From: Dehalobacter sp.
GTDB taxonomy: Bacteria; Bacillota; Desulfitobacteriia; Desulfitobacteriales; Syntrophobotulaceae
Reading direction: 5' to 3'
DNA: 64,000 bases
Assembly (NCBI GenBank): GCA_023667845.1
Contig: JAMPIU010000053.1
Location: 124,001 to 188,000, forward strand
Part shown: positions 26,799 to 35,835 of the stretch, piece by piece
Numbering within the stretch: position 1 is the first letter of the stretch
Layout of the letters: every line of letters starts with the position of its first letter
Translations under genes and position numbers: made by a program
Notes under the pieces: generated by a model
What the model was told of the DNA's origin: nothing
Database searches by the model: none
The model's input: only the letters and a program-made list of their open reading frames with translations

Positions 26799-26828
26799 AG
26801 CGCTTCGTTGAGGGGCGCTGTTTTTTTA
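26799..26828 (+). terminator. Rho-independent terminator
   Basis: AGCGC pairs with GCGCT across an 11-base loop, followed by GTTTTTTTA. It separates the small-gene block from the second transfer operon. Confidence 0.6.
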
Positions 26829-26844
26829 CGGAGGTGGATACACT

Positions 26845-27210
26845 TTGGAAGTTAAAATCAACCGGGAAATCCGGGATTACACAGAAAGCTTGTTCTTTGG
26901 ACTGTCCATGCGGCAGTTTGTTTTTTCTCTCCTGGCTGTTGGCGTTGCCATCGGCATCTACTTCGGCCTGCGGAATGTCTTAGGCACGGAAACAGTGAGC
27001 TGGGTGTGCATTTTAGGCGCGTTTCCTTTTGCCGCCATGGGGTTTATCCGCTATCACGGCATGACAGCGGAACAGTTTTTCTGGGCGTATCTCAAATCGG
27101 AGTTTATCCTGCCCAAAAAACTGATGTTTTATCCGACAAACGTGTATTTCGAAGCGTTGAAGCAGACCGTTCAAAACAAGGAAAGGGAGGAATCAAAACG
27201 CCATGATTAA
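26845..27210 (+). CDS. prgI: PrgI/VirB3-like membrane protein
   Basis: A 121-residue protein starting at TTG 26845 with GGAGGTGG upstream. Two membrane segments (MRQFVFSLLAVGVAIGIYFG; SWVCILGAFPFAAMGFI) follow the motif EIRDYTESLFFGLSMRQ, typical of the PrgI family, the VirB3 equivalent in Gram-positive T4SS. It overlaps the virB4 start by 8 bases, as VirB3 and VirB4 usually do. Confidence 0.85.
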   Translation: MEVKINREIRDYTESLFFGLSMRQFVFSLLAVGVAIGIYFGLRNVLGTETVSWVCILGAFPFAAMGFIRYHGMTAEQFFWAYLKSEFILPKKLMFYPTNVYFEALKQTVQNKEREESKRHD

Positions 27211-29539
27211 GACCCTGCAAAAAATTATGAAGCAGGATAAGGAGCAGTTTGTTATCCCCAAAGGCGTTCAGCAGGTCATTCCCATCAAGGCTATCTGGCC
27301 GGACGGAATTTTTAAGGTAGGCAACAAGTTTTCCAAATCCTTTCGTTTTACGGACATCAATTACGCAGTAGCTTCAAAAGAAGATAAAGAAGCGATGTTC
27401 CTGTCCTATTCCGAACTGCTCAATGCCCTGGACAGTGGGGCGACTACTAAAATCACCATCAATAATCGGCGCTTGAACAAAACGGACTTTGAAAGCTCCA
27501 TCCTCATCCCGCTCAAGGAGGACGGGCTGGACGAATATCGCGGCGAATACAACCGGATGCTTTTGGACAAGGCCACCGGCGCTAACGGGATTGTCCAAGA
27601 CAAATACGTGACCTTATCGGTACTGAAAAAAAATATCGAGGAAGCGCGGAACTACTTTTCCCGCGTTGGTGCGGACCTGATCACCCACTTTTCCCACCTG
27701 GGCTCAAAGTGCGTGGAGCTGGACGCTGTTGATCGCCTACGCATCCTGTACGACTTTTTCCGTCCAGGCGAGGAAACTGATTTTCGTTTTGATCTGTCCG
27801 AAACGATGCGAAAAGGTCACGATTTCAAGGACTATATTTGTCCCAGTACTTTTGAATTTGAAAAAGACCACTTCCGTATGGGGAACAAGTTTGGGCGCGT
27901 GATTTTCCTGCGGGAATATGCCAGCTACATCAAGGACAGCATGATATCCGAACTCTGCGATTTGAACCGCAGCATGATGTTGTCGTTGGATATTATCCCC
28001 ATCCCCACGGATGAAGCGGTACGGGAGGTGGAAAACAGACTGCTTGGGGTGGAAACCAACATCACAAACTGGCAGAGACGGCAAAACCAGAACAATAACT
28101 TTTCCGCCGTTGTACCCTACGACATGGAACAGCAACGCAAAGAAAGCAAGGAATTCCTCGACGACCTGACAACCCGCGACCAGCGGATGATGTTTGCGGT
28201 ACTTACCATGGTGCATGTTGCGGACAGCAAGGAGCAGCTGGACAGCGATACCGAAACCTTGCTGACCACTGCGCGGAAGCATCTCTGCCAGTTTTCCACC
28301 CTGACATTCCAACAGATGGACGGATTAAATACGGCACTGCCCTATGGACTAAGGAAAATTGAAGCTATCCGGACGCTAACCACCGAGAGTACGGCGGTGT
28401 TTATTCCTTTCCGGGCGCAGGAAATTTCCCACAGCGGCGGCATCTATTATGGCCAAAATGTCATATCCAAGAACATGATAATCGCCAACCGCAAGCAGCT
28501 CTTAAACGGCAACAGCTTCATCCTGGGCGTATCCGGTTCCGGCAAGAGCTTTACAGCCAAGCGGGAGATTGTCAACCAGATCCTGTCCAGCGATGACGAC
28601 ATAATACTGATCGACCCGGAGCGAGAATATTCTTCCCTTGTCAAAGCCATGGGCGGTGAGATCATTCATATTTCCGCAACCTCCCCCAACCATATCAATG
28701 CTATGGATATGAACCGGGATTACGGGGACGGGGCCAACCCGGTCATCCTGAAGTCCGAATTTGTCCTTTCCTTATGCGAGCAGCTGATCGGCGGTCAAAA
28801 CCTGGGGGCCAAGCAGAAGTCCCTGATCGACCGCTGCACCGCGAATGTCTACCGAAAGTATCTGCAAAGCAATTTCCAGGCAATTACACCCACCTTGCAG
28901 GATTTTCACGCAGAGCTCCTAAAGCAGGACGAACCGGAAGCGCAGGAAATTGCCCTGGCTATTGAGCTGTTCACCAGCGGCAGCCTGAACACTTTCGCCA
29001 AACCGACCAATGTGGACGTCAACAACCGCCTGATTTGCTACGACATTCTGGACTTGGGCAAGCAGCTTTTGCCCATCGGTATGCTGGTGGTGCTGGACAG
29101 CATCCTGAACCGGATTACCCGGAACCGGGCCAAGGGTAAAAATACTTTCATAATTATTGATGAGATTTACCTGATGTTTCAGCATGAGTATTCGGCCAAT
29201 TTCCTTTTTACCCTGTGGAAGCGCGTCCGGAAGTACGGGGCGTTCTGCACAGGCATTACCCAAAATGTTGATGATTTGCTGCAGAGCCACACGGCTAGGA
29301 CCATGCTGGCCAACAGTGAATTCATCGTCATGCTCAATCAGGCCAGCACCGACAGAATGGAGCTGGCTAGGCTTTTGAACATTTCCGACCTTCAGCTCAG
29401 CTACATCACCAACGTGGATGCGGGGAATGGGTTGATTAAGGTGGGAAGTTCCCTTGTCCCCTTTGCCGATCAATTTCCGCGCAATACCAGGCTCTACCGC
29501 CTGATGACCACAAAACCTGGCGAACAGGCTGAAATCTAA
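27203..29539 (+). CDS. virB4: VirB4/TraE-type ATPase
   Basis: A 778-residue ATPase that powers the conjugation channel. Residues about 1-400 form the TraE/CagE-VirB4 N-terminal domain. Walker A is GVSGSGKSFTAKRE (about 442-455), with DPEREYSSL nearby, and Walker B is FIIIDEIYLMFQ (about 650). Late motifs GITQNVDDLLQS and NSEFIVMLNQA are typical of the family. AGGGAGG precedes the ATG. The length is normal for ICE VirB4 proteins. Confidence 0.93.
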   Translation: MIKTLQKIMKQDKEQFVIPKGVQQVIPIKAIWPDGIFKVGNKFSKSFRFTDINYAVASKEDKEAMFLSYSELLNALDSGATTKITINNRRLNKTDFESSILIPLKEDGLDEYRGEYNRMLLDKATGANGIVQDKYVTLSVLKKNIEEARNYFSRVGADLITHFSHLGSKCVELDAVDRLRILYDFFRPGEETDFRFDLSETMRKGHDFKDYICPSTFEFEKDHFRMGNKFGRVIFLREYASYIKDSMISELCDLNRSMMLSLDIIPIPTDEAVREVENRLLGVETNITNWQRRQNQNNNFSAVVPYDMEQQRKESKEFLDDLTTRDQRMMFAVLTMVHVADSKEQLDSDTETLLTTARKHLCQFSTLTFQQMDGLNTALPYGLRKIEAIRTLTTESTAVFIPFRAQEISHSGGIYYGQNVISKNMIIANRKQLLNGNSFILGVSGSGKSFTAKREIVNQILSSDDDIILIDPEREYSSLVKAMGGEIIHISATSPNHINAMDMNRDYGDGANPVILKSEFVLSLCEQLIGGQNLGAKQKSLIDRCTANVYRKYLQSNFQAITPTLQDFHAELLKQDEPEAQEIALAIELFTSGSLNTFAKPTNVDVNNRLICYDILDLGKQLLPIGMLVVLDSILNRITRNRAKGKNTFIIIDEIYLMFQHEYSANFLFTLWKRVRKYGAFCTGITQNVDDLLQSHTARTMLANSEFIVMLNQASTDRMELARLLNISDLQLSYITNVDAGNGLIKVGSSLVPFADQFPRNTRLYRLMTTKPGEQAEI

Positions 29540-29558
29540 TCCTATATGTTTATTGGGG

Positions 29559-29588
29559 AAAGCCTGTACGTAATGACGGCTTTTTCAT
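29559..29588 (+). terminator. Weak terminator-like hairpin after virB4
   Basis: AAAGCC pairs with GGCTTTTT across a ~13-base loop, with T-rich DNA after it. It may only lower transcription into downstream genes. Confidence 0.45.
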
Positions 29589-29609
29589 CATACTGAAGGA
29601 GAAAATCTA

Positions 29610-30017
29610 ATGGAAAATATCTGGTTTGCAGACAAAGAGCATGAGGCCTTTTATTACAATATGCTTAAAGCGGCATGTAATACTGATGTATATCACAGGG
29701 CGTTTTTCTACACGATGGGGATTAGTAAGGAGACAAGGGAGCATATTCATTCCCTGTTCAACTTTGAAGAAAATTGTATCGAGCCGCAAAATCTTGCGGC
29801 AGCCTGGCAGACGGGAGGAACTATTCGTCTGTGCCGTTTGGCTTTTAACCTTTGGAACGGGTGGACTGAGGAGGGAAAAGAGAGGTACTCTGCCCCGTAT
29901 GAACTGTTTGACTGCCGTTTTGCTCCTTACTTTTTTGAAGCTATCCGGCTGCGCTATCCCGAGTATTGCCGGGGTACGGAGCATCCTGATCGGCAGCTCT
30001 CTGCAAAGGAACTGTAA
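29610..30017 (+). CDS. DUF6075-type ICE protein
   Basis: A 135-residue soluble protein. The pattern FADKEHEAFYYNMLKAACNT and YHRAFFYTMGISKETREHIH followed by LCRLAFNLWNGW is that of the DUF6075 family, a common small protein of clostridial ICEs. AAGGAGAAAATCTA precedes the start. Family function is unknown. It sits between VirB4 and the cell-wall hydrolase. Confidence 0.7.
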   Translation: MENIWFADKEHEAFYYNMLKAACNTDVYHRAFFYTMGISKETREHIHSLFNFEENCIEPQNLAAAWQTGGTIRLCRLAFNLWNGWTEEGKERYSAPYELFDCRFAPYFFEAIRLRYPEYCRGTEHPDRQLSAKEL

Positions 30018-30062
30018 ACCTTTCAGATAGATTATGTCCAGTCGGGGAGGAGGTGTGGGTTA

Positions 30063-32000
30063 ATGAAAGAAATAAGGACGAAATCTGTTATCAGAGACAT
30101 TAAGGTACTGGATAAAGCTTCGGATGTATCGCACAGGATGAAAGACGCCTATATCCGTACAAAGGAGCAGACGGAGCAAAACGGGCATAACGAAGACAGT
30201 AACTATGTGGATAAGGCAGTGAGTGGAGTAAAAGACGGTACGGAAACAGTTGCTCAAAAAGCGCTAACTGTGGGAGAACACGGTAAAAACGCGGTGTGGA
30301 AAATCAAGGAAAGGCGGGCAGGCGGGACGGGTACTTCTAATACTATTACTCGCAGGGATCAGTCGGGGCATACCTCCTATCCCGGCGCTAACGTTCCAAA
30401 ATCAAAACAGAGATATGTTCAGGGCAAAGCAACTTTAACGGCAAAGCAAACGGCTGAAAGAAAAGCTGCTCAAACCTTCCAAAATTCAGTTTTTCAACCC
30501 GCAGAAAAAGCAGCATTGCAGGTCGGCAAAATTCACGGCCAAACGGGACGCAGGATCAAACAATTTGCCAGAGAGCGTAGTATAACCGTAAAGCAAGCGA
30601 CTAAAGGCACGGTAAAAACGGCGCAGAGAAGAGTTAAGACCATCGAACGTAGTGCTGCCACAGCCATTAAGACCTCACGGTCAGCAGCCAAAAACACCGT
30701 TAAGACCGCCCAAACCGCTAAAAGGGCTACGCAGGCAACGCATGCGGCAACAAGAGTGGCGGCTGTCTCAGCAAAAGCGGCGGTAAAAGCAATGCAGACC
30801 ACAATTAAAGCAATCATTGCGGCGTTGAAGAGCCTGCTTGCAATGATTGCCGCAGGCGGCTGGGCAACGATTGTTATCATCCTGCTGATATGCCTGGTAG
30901 GGCTCATGTCAGAGTCAGTTTTCGGGGTTTTCTTTTCCAATGAAGACACCGGTAAGAATACGCCGGTTATGACAGAGGCCGTCAGCCAACTGAACGGAGA
31001 ATTTGCGACAAAACTTAATCAGATAGAGAAGAAAAACCCGCATGACACGCTGGATTTATCCAACAACGATAATAGCAATATGGTCAGTAACTGGCGGGAC
31101 ATCCTTGCGGTTTACGCGGTAAAAGTGGCCTCTGATCCGGAAAACGGCATTGAAGTTGCCACCCTTGACGACACAAAAGTTGGGATCTTGTGGAATATTT
31201 TTTGGGATATGAACAAAATCGACTACTGGCTAGAAACGATTGAGCATGAGGGAACGGCAACCACCATAGACAAGGACGGTAACACAAGCGAAGAAACGGT
31301 TACCAGCACCGAGACAGTCTTGCATATTCATGTCACCTCTAAATTTTATTCGAACATGATCGTCGAATACAATTTCAATCCGCAGCAAGTGGGAATGTTG
31401 AACGAGCTTATGCAGGATAAATACCAGCAGCTATTTATGAGGCTTATCGGCAGCTATACGGATATTACCCTTTCCCCGCAGGAAATTGCGGCTATTACGC
31501 AAAACCTGCCGGAAGATTTGGATGAACAACGGAAAAATACTGTGCTGGCTGCTTATTCCCTTCTCGGCAAAGTAAACTATTTTTGGGGCGGCAAATCCAC
31601 AGTTATCGGCTGGGACAGCCGGTGGGGAACACTTACCAAGGTAACAGCCGAGGGAAGTCCTACCACCGGAACAGTACGGCCTTTCGGATTGGACTGCTCG
31701 GGCTATGTGGCATGGGTGTTTGCCAATGCTACGGAAAATTCAGATATCGCGGATAGAATCGGATTCGGTACCTCCAGTCAGTATACTGCATGTACTGCGG
31801 TAAGTTGGAATCAGGCACAGCCGGGAGATCTGGCGTTTTATTCCGATTTAAGCCATGTGGGCATTGTTGTAGGCAAGGAAAATGGAAATCTGTTGATTGC
31901 CAATTGCAATGCCGGAGAGAACAATGTAGTGGTAACCAGTGTTTCGGGCTCAAGTTCATCAGGCTTCTATATGATTGTCAGACCTAAGTTTTTTGAATAG
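30063..32000 (+). CDS. NlpC/P60 cell-wall hydrolase of the T4SS
   Basis: A 645-residue bitopic protein. The first 260 residues are Lys/Arg/Thr/Ala-rich, with repeats such as KTAQRRVKT and SAAKNTVKTAQTAK, then a membrane segment (WATIVIILLICLVGLMSE, about 268-290). The extracytoplasmic part ends in an NlpC/P60 domain: catalytic Cys in GLDCSGYV (about 542-549) and His in SHVGIVVG (about 597). A lytic hydrolase such as this opens peptidoglycan for the conjugation channel (VirB1-like role, as CD1108-type proteins). It ends the recognisable ICE module; no integrase, topoisomerase or further T4SS gene follows. Confidence 0.87.
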   Translation: MKEIRTKSVIRDIKVLDKASDVSHRMKDAYIRTKEQTEQNGHNEDSNYVDKAVSGVKDGTETVAQKALTVGEHGKNAVWKIKERRAGGTGTSNTITRRDQSGHTSYPGANVPKSKQRYVQGKATLTAKQTAERKAAQTFQNSVFQPAEKAALQVGKIHGQTGRRIKQFARERSITVKQATKGTVKTAQRRVKTIERSAATAIKTSRSAAKNTVKTAQTAKRATQATHAATRVAAVSAKAAVKAMQTTIKAIIAALKSLLAMIAAGGWATIVIILLICLVGLMSESVFGVFFSNEDTGKNTPVMTEAVSQLNGEFATKLNQIEKKNPHDTLDLSNNDNSNMVSNWRDILAVYAVKVASDPENGIEVATLDDTKVGILWNIFWDMNKIDYWLETIEHEGTATTIDKDGNTSEETVTSTETVLHIHVTSKFYSNMIVEYNFNPQQVGMLNELMQDKYQQLFMRLIGSYTDITLSPQEIAAITQNLPEDLDEQRKNTVLAAYSLLGKVNYFWGGKSTVIGWDSRWGTLTKVTAEGSPTTGTVRPFGLDCSGYVAWVFANATENSDIADRIGFGTSSQYTACTAVSWNQAQPGDLAFYSDLSHVGIVVGKENGNLLIANCNAGENNVVVTSVSGSSSSGFYMIVRPKFFE

Positions 32001-32004
32001 TTTT

Positions 32005-32029
32005 ACCCGAAAATAAGGGTATTTTTGCT
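32005..32029 (+). terminator. Weak terminator after the NlpC/P60 gene
   Basis: ACCC pairs with GGGT across an 8-base A-rich loop, followed by ATTTTTG. The short stem makes it weak. Confidence 0.4.
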
Positions 32030-32079
32030 TTGATGGATTTGACGAATAATCAGCGGATGAACAAAGCTATCTCCTTGTC

Positions 32080-32775
32080 TTGATAGTAAAGGCGGTGATT
32101 ATCACGAATTGCCAATCAAAAAGTTCAGCCTGTTTTCTGGACAATATTTTGTCCGGTAGGATAAAAACAGAAATAGCTTTTCAGCCAATTTGGGATTTGC
32201 AGAAAATGAAGGTATTCGGTTTTGAAGCATTAGCTCGATGGGAAAATCTTAGGCCGGATAAAGTTTTTTTTGAGGCTGCCCAAAATAATTTAGTGCTGGA
32301 ATTGGAAACTTTGATTTTGGCGGAAATATGCCGGATCGGAAAAAGTACAAAAGGAAAGACGTTTATTAACGTTCATCCAAGCTTGCCCGATCCTTATTTT
32401 TGGGAGTGTTTAAAAGGTCAAAATGTAATTTTAGAAATAACGGAATCGGAAACAATTTGCTTTCCAGCTTTAAATGTCCTTAGAGACTTAGGTTTTATTT
32501 TGGCTTTAGATGATTTTGGTACCGGTTCGGCAACATTAGAATCTTTGTGCCTTGTCGAGCCTGAGTATATAAAGCTTGATAAAAGTCTCATCCAATCAAA
32601 GAATGTGGTAAGCCGGGATAGCCTGATAACGGCTTTTGTTGGACATGCCACAAGACTGAATACCAAGGTGATAGTTGAAGGCATAGAAAACCGTGAACAA
32701 TTGCAGGCTGCAAGGATAAACGGTTCTCACTACGGACAAGGTTATTTCCTCGGAAAACCTGAAATTATTTGTTGA
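32080..32775 (+). CDS. EAL-domain c-di-GMP phosphodiesterase
   Basis: A 231-residue protein consisting almost wholly of one EAL domain; no sensor is attached. The catalytic residues are present: FEALARW (EAL, about residues 48-54), NVHP (Asn), EITES (Glu), DDFGTG, IKLDKS (Lys), EGIE and QGYFLGKP. It should hydrolyse c-di-GMP to pGpG. The start is uncertain: TTG 32080 or GTG 32095; AAAGGCGGTG lies between. It is the first gene of the pilus locus, so it may tune pilus assembly by lowering c-di-GMP. Confidence 0.85.
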   Translation: MIVKAVIITNCQSKSSACFLDNILSGRIKTEIAFQPIWDLQKMKVFGFEALARWENLRPDKVFFEAAQNNLVLELETLILAEICRIGKSTKGKTFINVHPSLPDPYFWECLKGQNVILEITESETICFPALNVLRDLGFILALDDFGTGSATLESLCLVEPEYIKLDKSLIQSKNVVSRDSLITAFVGHATRLNTKVIVEGIENREQLQAARINGSHYGQGYFLGKPEIIC

Positions 32776-32804
32776 AGGTGATAATAAATTAAGGAGTGGT
32801 TTTT

Positions 32805-33566
32805 TTGAGAAGAATATTATTTATTTTAGGTTTGGTTATCGCTTTAGGGAGCGGCATAGGCCTTTATTTTTATATGGATTATGCAAAAGGTTTGATTCCT
32901 GTGGTTTATGCCGCCACAAATATTACTGAAGATACCGTTATAAGCGCACAACAATTGAAAGTTAAAAGTGTTCCAAGGGAAAGTGTGCCTTCAGGAGTTG
33001 CAGCAAGTATCAACCAGGTAGTAAATAAGTCTCTTAATTGGCCTTTAAAAGAAGGCGATCCGGTGCGGTTGGATAAAATAGAACAAAACACAAAGGCGGA
33101 GATTGAAAATTCGAGATTAATCGCCTTCAAAACAGATTACAACGGATCCATTGCCGGCCTTGCTAAATACGGACAAACCGTTGACCTTGTTTTAACTCTT
33201 GACCCAAAACAAACGGGTAATTTATCGCTTGCCGGATATATTGTCACTGATTTATTTATTGAAGCGACTGCTGATTCATCGGGGAAGATATTATCTTCTG
33301 CAGATATCCCGAATTTAAATAAATCAGCATCTGTTGTGAGTTTATCAGGCAGTGAGCAAACAACCGGTATCCCGACAGAAATAATAGCAAAGGTTACGCC
33401 TAAACAGTTTTTAGTAATAAAACAAGCCGAAACAATGGGAACTATTTCGTTGGGGCAGCGCGATAAGAATGCCAAGAATCTATACAATATAAACGATGTT
33501 ATCGAAAATTCACAGATGAATATTGGCAAAGATTTTATTGTTTCATTGCTTCAGCTTCAAAAGTAA
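32805..33566 (+). CDS. cpaB: CpaB/RcpC-like Flp pilus assembly protein
   Basis: A 253-residue protein with an N-terminal membrane anchor (ILFILGLVIALGSGIGLYFY), then a SAF-domain-like region (PVVYAATNITEDTVISAQQL; GDPVRLDKIE) and a beta-rich CpaB/RcpC part. CpaB acts in outer envelope steps of Tad pilus assembly. TTG 32805 is favoured over GTG 32796 because AAGGAG would overlap the latter. It is followed after 20 bases by the CpaE-like gene. Confidence 0.82.
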   Translation: MRRILFILGLVIALGSGIGLYFYMDYAKGLIPVVYAATNITEDTVISAQQLKVKSVPRESVPSGVAASINQVVNKSLNWPLKEGDPVRLDKIEQNTKAEIENSRLIAFKTDYNGSIAGLAKYGQTVDLVLTLDPKQTGNLSLAGYIVTDLFIEATADSSGKILSSADIPNLNKSASVVSLSGSEQTTGIPTEIIAKVTPKQFLVIKQAETMGTISLGQRDKNAKNLYNINDVIENSQMNIGKDFIVSLLQLQK

Positions 33567-33586
33567 GAGTTATTGGAGGAAATCTT

Positions 33587-34414
33587 ATGGTTGATGAAAA
33601 TAAAGCGGTTAATGAGCAGGCGAAGAAAATAATCGCCTTATGGAGTGTCTGCAGTGTTGGAAAGTCGACGCTTGCATGCAATTTGGCCCGGAAACTGGCA
33701 AAGGAAACAAACTTAAAAATAGGGTTGTTGGATTTTTCGCTAATAACGCCCTGCCTCCACTTATTTTTAGATCTGGAAGATAAAGAAAGCTCAATTGAAT
33801 ATATCCTTAAGTCCTGGCAGGATAATTATTCTTATCACGATTTGCTTAAGGAAAACGCCCACATAACGAAGAACCTTCCAAATTTATTATGTTGGACGGG
33901 ATTAATTAAAAACCCCCAATTAATTGATAAGCTGGGAGATATTCAAGCCCGTACAATAATATACGAGTTATTCGATCTCGTAGATATTCTTTTTATTGAC
34001 GTCCAAAGCGATACGCTGCTTATTTCCACCGACGCAGCGCTGAAAACAGCAACAGATGTGTTGGTCGTTGTAGACCAGAACAGAAACACGATTGAGAACA
34101 CTGCTAAATGGCTTAATAATTTACATGCCCGAAATATGGATATGAATAAATTCCAATTAATCATCAACCAATATTCCAATAAAGCAGTGTACACGAAAAA
34201 TAAAATTGAGGGCAATCTTTCGCTGCCCCTGCTTGGAACAGTACCGGGCGTTTCCAAGGTGAATTATGATAACTCCACTGTCTCGCTGGTTCCCTTATTA
34301 AAATACGGTAAATTTGATAAAGCAATTGAAAATATTCTGCTGCGGCTTCATTTAACTAAAGCCGTAAAAAAACGACGTATATTGCGGGATTCGAATTGGA
34401 GGATATTTAAATGA
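33587..34414 (+). CDS. CpaE/TadZ-like ATPase of the pilus locus
   Basis: A 275-residue MinD/ParA-superfamily protein. The P-loop is WSVCSVGKSTLACNLARKL, lacking the Gly-rich first part of the usual motif but keeping GKST; FIDVQSDT is the Walker B region and VLVVVDQNRNT follows. CpaE/TadZ proteins localise the Tad pilus to the pole. No receiver domain is attached, unlike many CpaE proteins. GGAGGAAAT precedes ATG 33587. It overlaps cpaF by 4 bases. Confidence 0.78.
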   Translation: MVDENKAVNEQAKKIIALWSVCSVGKSTLACNLARKLAKETNLKIGLLDFSLITPCLHLFLDLEDKESSIEYILKSWQDNYSYHDLLKENAHITKNLPNLLCWTGLIKNPQLIDKLGDIQARTIIYELFDLVDILFIDVQSDTLLISTDAALKTATDVLVVVDQNRNTIENTAKWLNNLHARNMDMNKFQLIINQYSNKAVYTKNKIEGNLSLPLLGTVPGVSKVNYDNSTVSLVPLLKYGKFDKAIENILLRLHLTKAVKKRRILRDSNWRIFK

Positions 34415-35835
34415 GAATCAGTTCAGTTAAAGCTGTTGAACAAAAAGCGTATGACACAGAAAGCAAAAATCATCTATATCAAACAACAAGTATTATTCAG
34501 ACAATATTAACTGAAAACCACCCTAAATTGCTTAACGATGCTATTTATGGGGTAGGTGAATGTCAAAAACAAATCCGCAATGTTATAAAAGATATTATTC
34601 GTCATGAGAAACTCGATGTACCCGATATGAGTATCGATGAAATTGCTTGGGAGGTATATAAATACATCATTGGGTATGATGTTATCCATGACCTTCTTCT
34701 TGATGCTGAGATAACAGAAATATGCGTAAATGGTCCGTATCAAATCACGTATAAAAAGAATGGAATCAGGTATTTAGCAAAGGATATTAAGTTTACAGAT
34801 CTGGCTCATCTTGAAAAAATAACAGAACGCATCTTGCTCACCTGCCACTCAGAAGCTAATGAGGGCAGCCCTATGGTGGATAATGCTTGGCTTCCGGATC
34901 GAAGCAGGGTTGTAATTAATAAAAGCTCGATCGTCCCTAGCCACGGAATTACATTAAATATCCGGAGATTTAGGGATAAAAACTTTTCCTTGGAAGAACT
35001 TGAAAAGATCGGGACGTTAAAAATAGCTGAAAAAAGCAGATCTCTAAATTCTCTAAATAAAGAGCGTGAAGTGATCAAAAGTATTCCAAGCAAAGAACAT
35101 TCTTATCGACAGCTTGATTTTATTCGGGATGTTGTAAGAGCGGGCGCTACTATCATAGTCAGCGGCGGGACTCACACCGGAAAAACAACTTTGATTCGTA
35201 CCTTGGCCTCAATTTTTCAAGATCTTATTCCGGATGAAAATGTTCCTGGCGATCCCGAAAGCGGTTTGCGAATAATAACTATCGAAAATGGCCCGGAGCT
35301 GCAGCTGGTAAAATACTACCCTGGTCTTGAGGTAGTTGAAATGCTTGAACGCGACACAAAATACAATCCTTTAGGGGTAGAGGAAATCTACCCGCAGGTT
35401 ATGAGAATGGACCCGGATGTAATTTTGGTTGGTGAAATCCGTTTTCCGATTGAGGCAATGTATACTTTGCGGGCCATGCGATCCGGTCACGCCAATACAA
35501 TGGCCTCAATTCATACCTATGACGCTGAATCATGCTGTCAGGAATTAAGAACCAAGGTTCAAGCTATCTCCAATGTCAGTGACAAGGTAATTAACACAGA
35601 AATCGTCACGGCAGTGGATATTATTATCCAGTTAGGGATAGTGGATAGAAAAATTGAAATTACCCAAGTCGCTGAATTAGATCTGGATTCGGAGTGTAAT
35701 ATTGTTATTAAAGATATTTTTAAAAGAGATAGCGACGGGAAAATGATCTTTAACCTCATAAGCAAAAAACTTGCAACTCGTCTTATGGCCAAGGGCAGAA
35801 AAAATGCAAGTGATGTTAAGAGGTGGTTGGTATGA
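34411..35835 (+). CDS. cpaF: CpaF/TadA-type pilus secretion ATPase
   Basis: A 474-residue hexameric ATPase of the Tad system. Family motifs include LLLDAEITEICVNGPYQI, Walker A SGGTHTGKTTLIRTLA (about 250-265), IENGPELQL, Asp box MDPDVILVGEIR (Walker B), and the His box GHANTMASIHTYDAESCC. It drives assembly (and possibly retraction) of Flp pili. It overlaps both neighbours, so the pilus genes form one operon. Confidence 0.9.
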   Translation: MRISSVKAVEQKAYDTESKNHLYQTTSIIQTILTENHPKLLNDAIYGVGECQKQIRNVIKDIIRHEKLDVPDMSIDEIAWEVYKYIIGYDVIHDLLLDAEITEICVNGPYQITYKKNGIRYLAKDIKFTDLAHLEKITERILLTCHSEANEGSPMVDNAWLPDRSRVVINKSSIVPSHGITLNIRRFRDKNFSLEELEKIGTLKIAEKSRSLNSLNKEREVIKSIPSKEHSYRQLDFIRDVVRAGATIIVSGGTHTGKTTLIRTLASIFQDLIPDENVPGDPESGLRIITIENGPELQLVKYYPGLEVVEMLERDTKYNPLGVEEIYPQVMRMDPDVILVGEIRFPIEAMYTLRAMRSGHANTMASIHTYDAESCCQELRTKVQAISNVSDKVINTEIVTAVDIIIQLGIVDRKIEITQVAELDLDSECNIVIKDIFKRDSDGKMIFNLISKKLATRLMAKGRKNASDVKRWLV

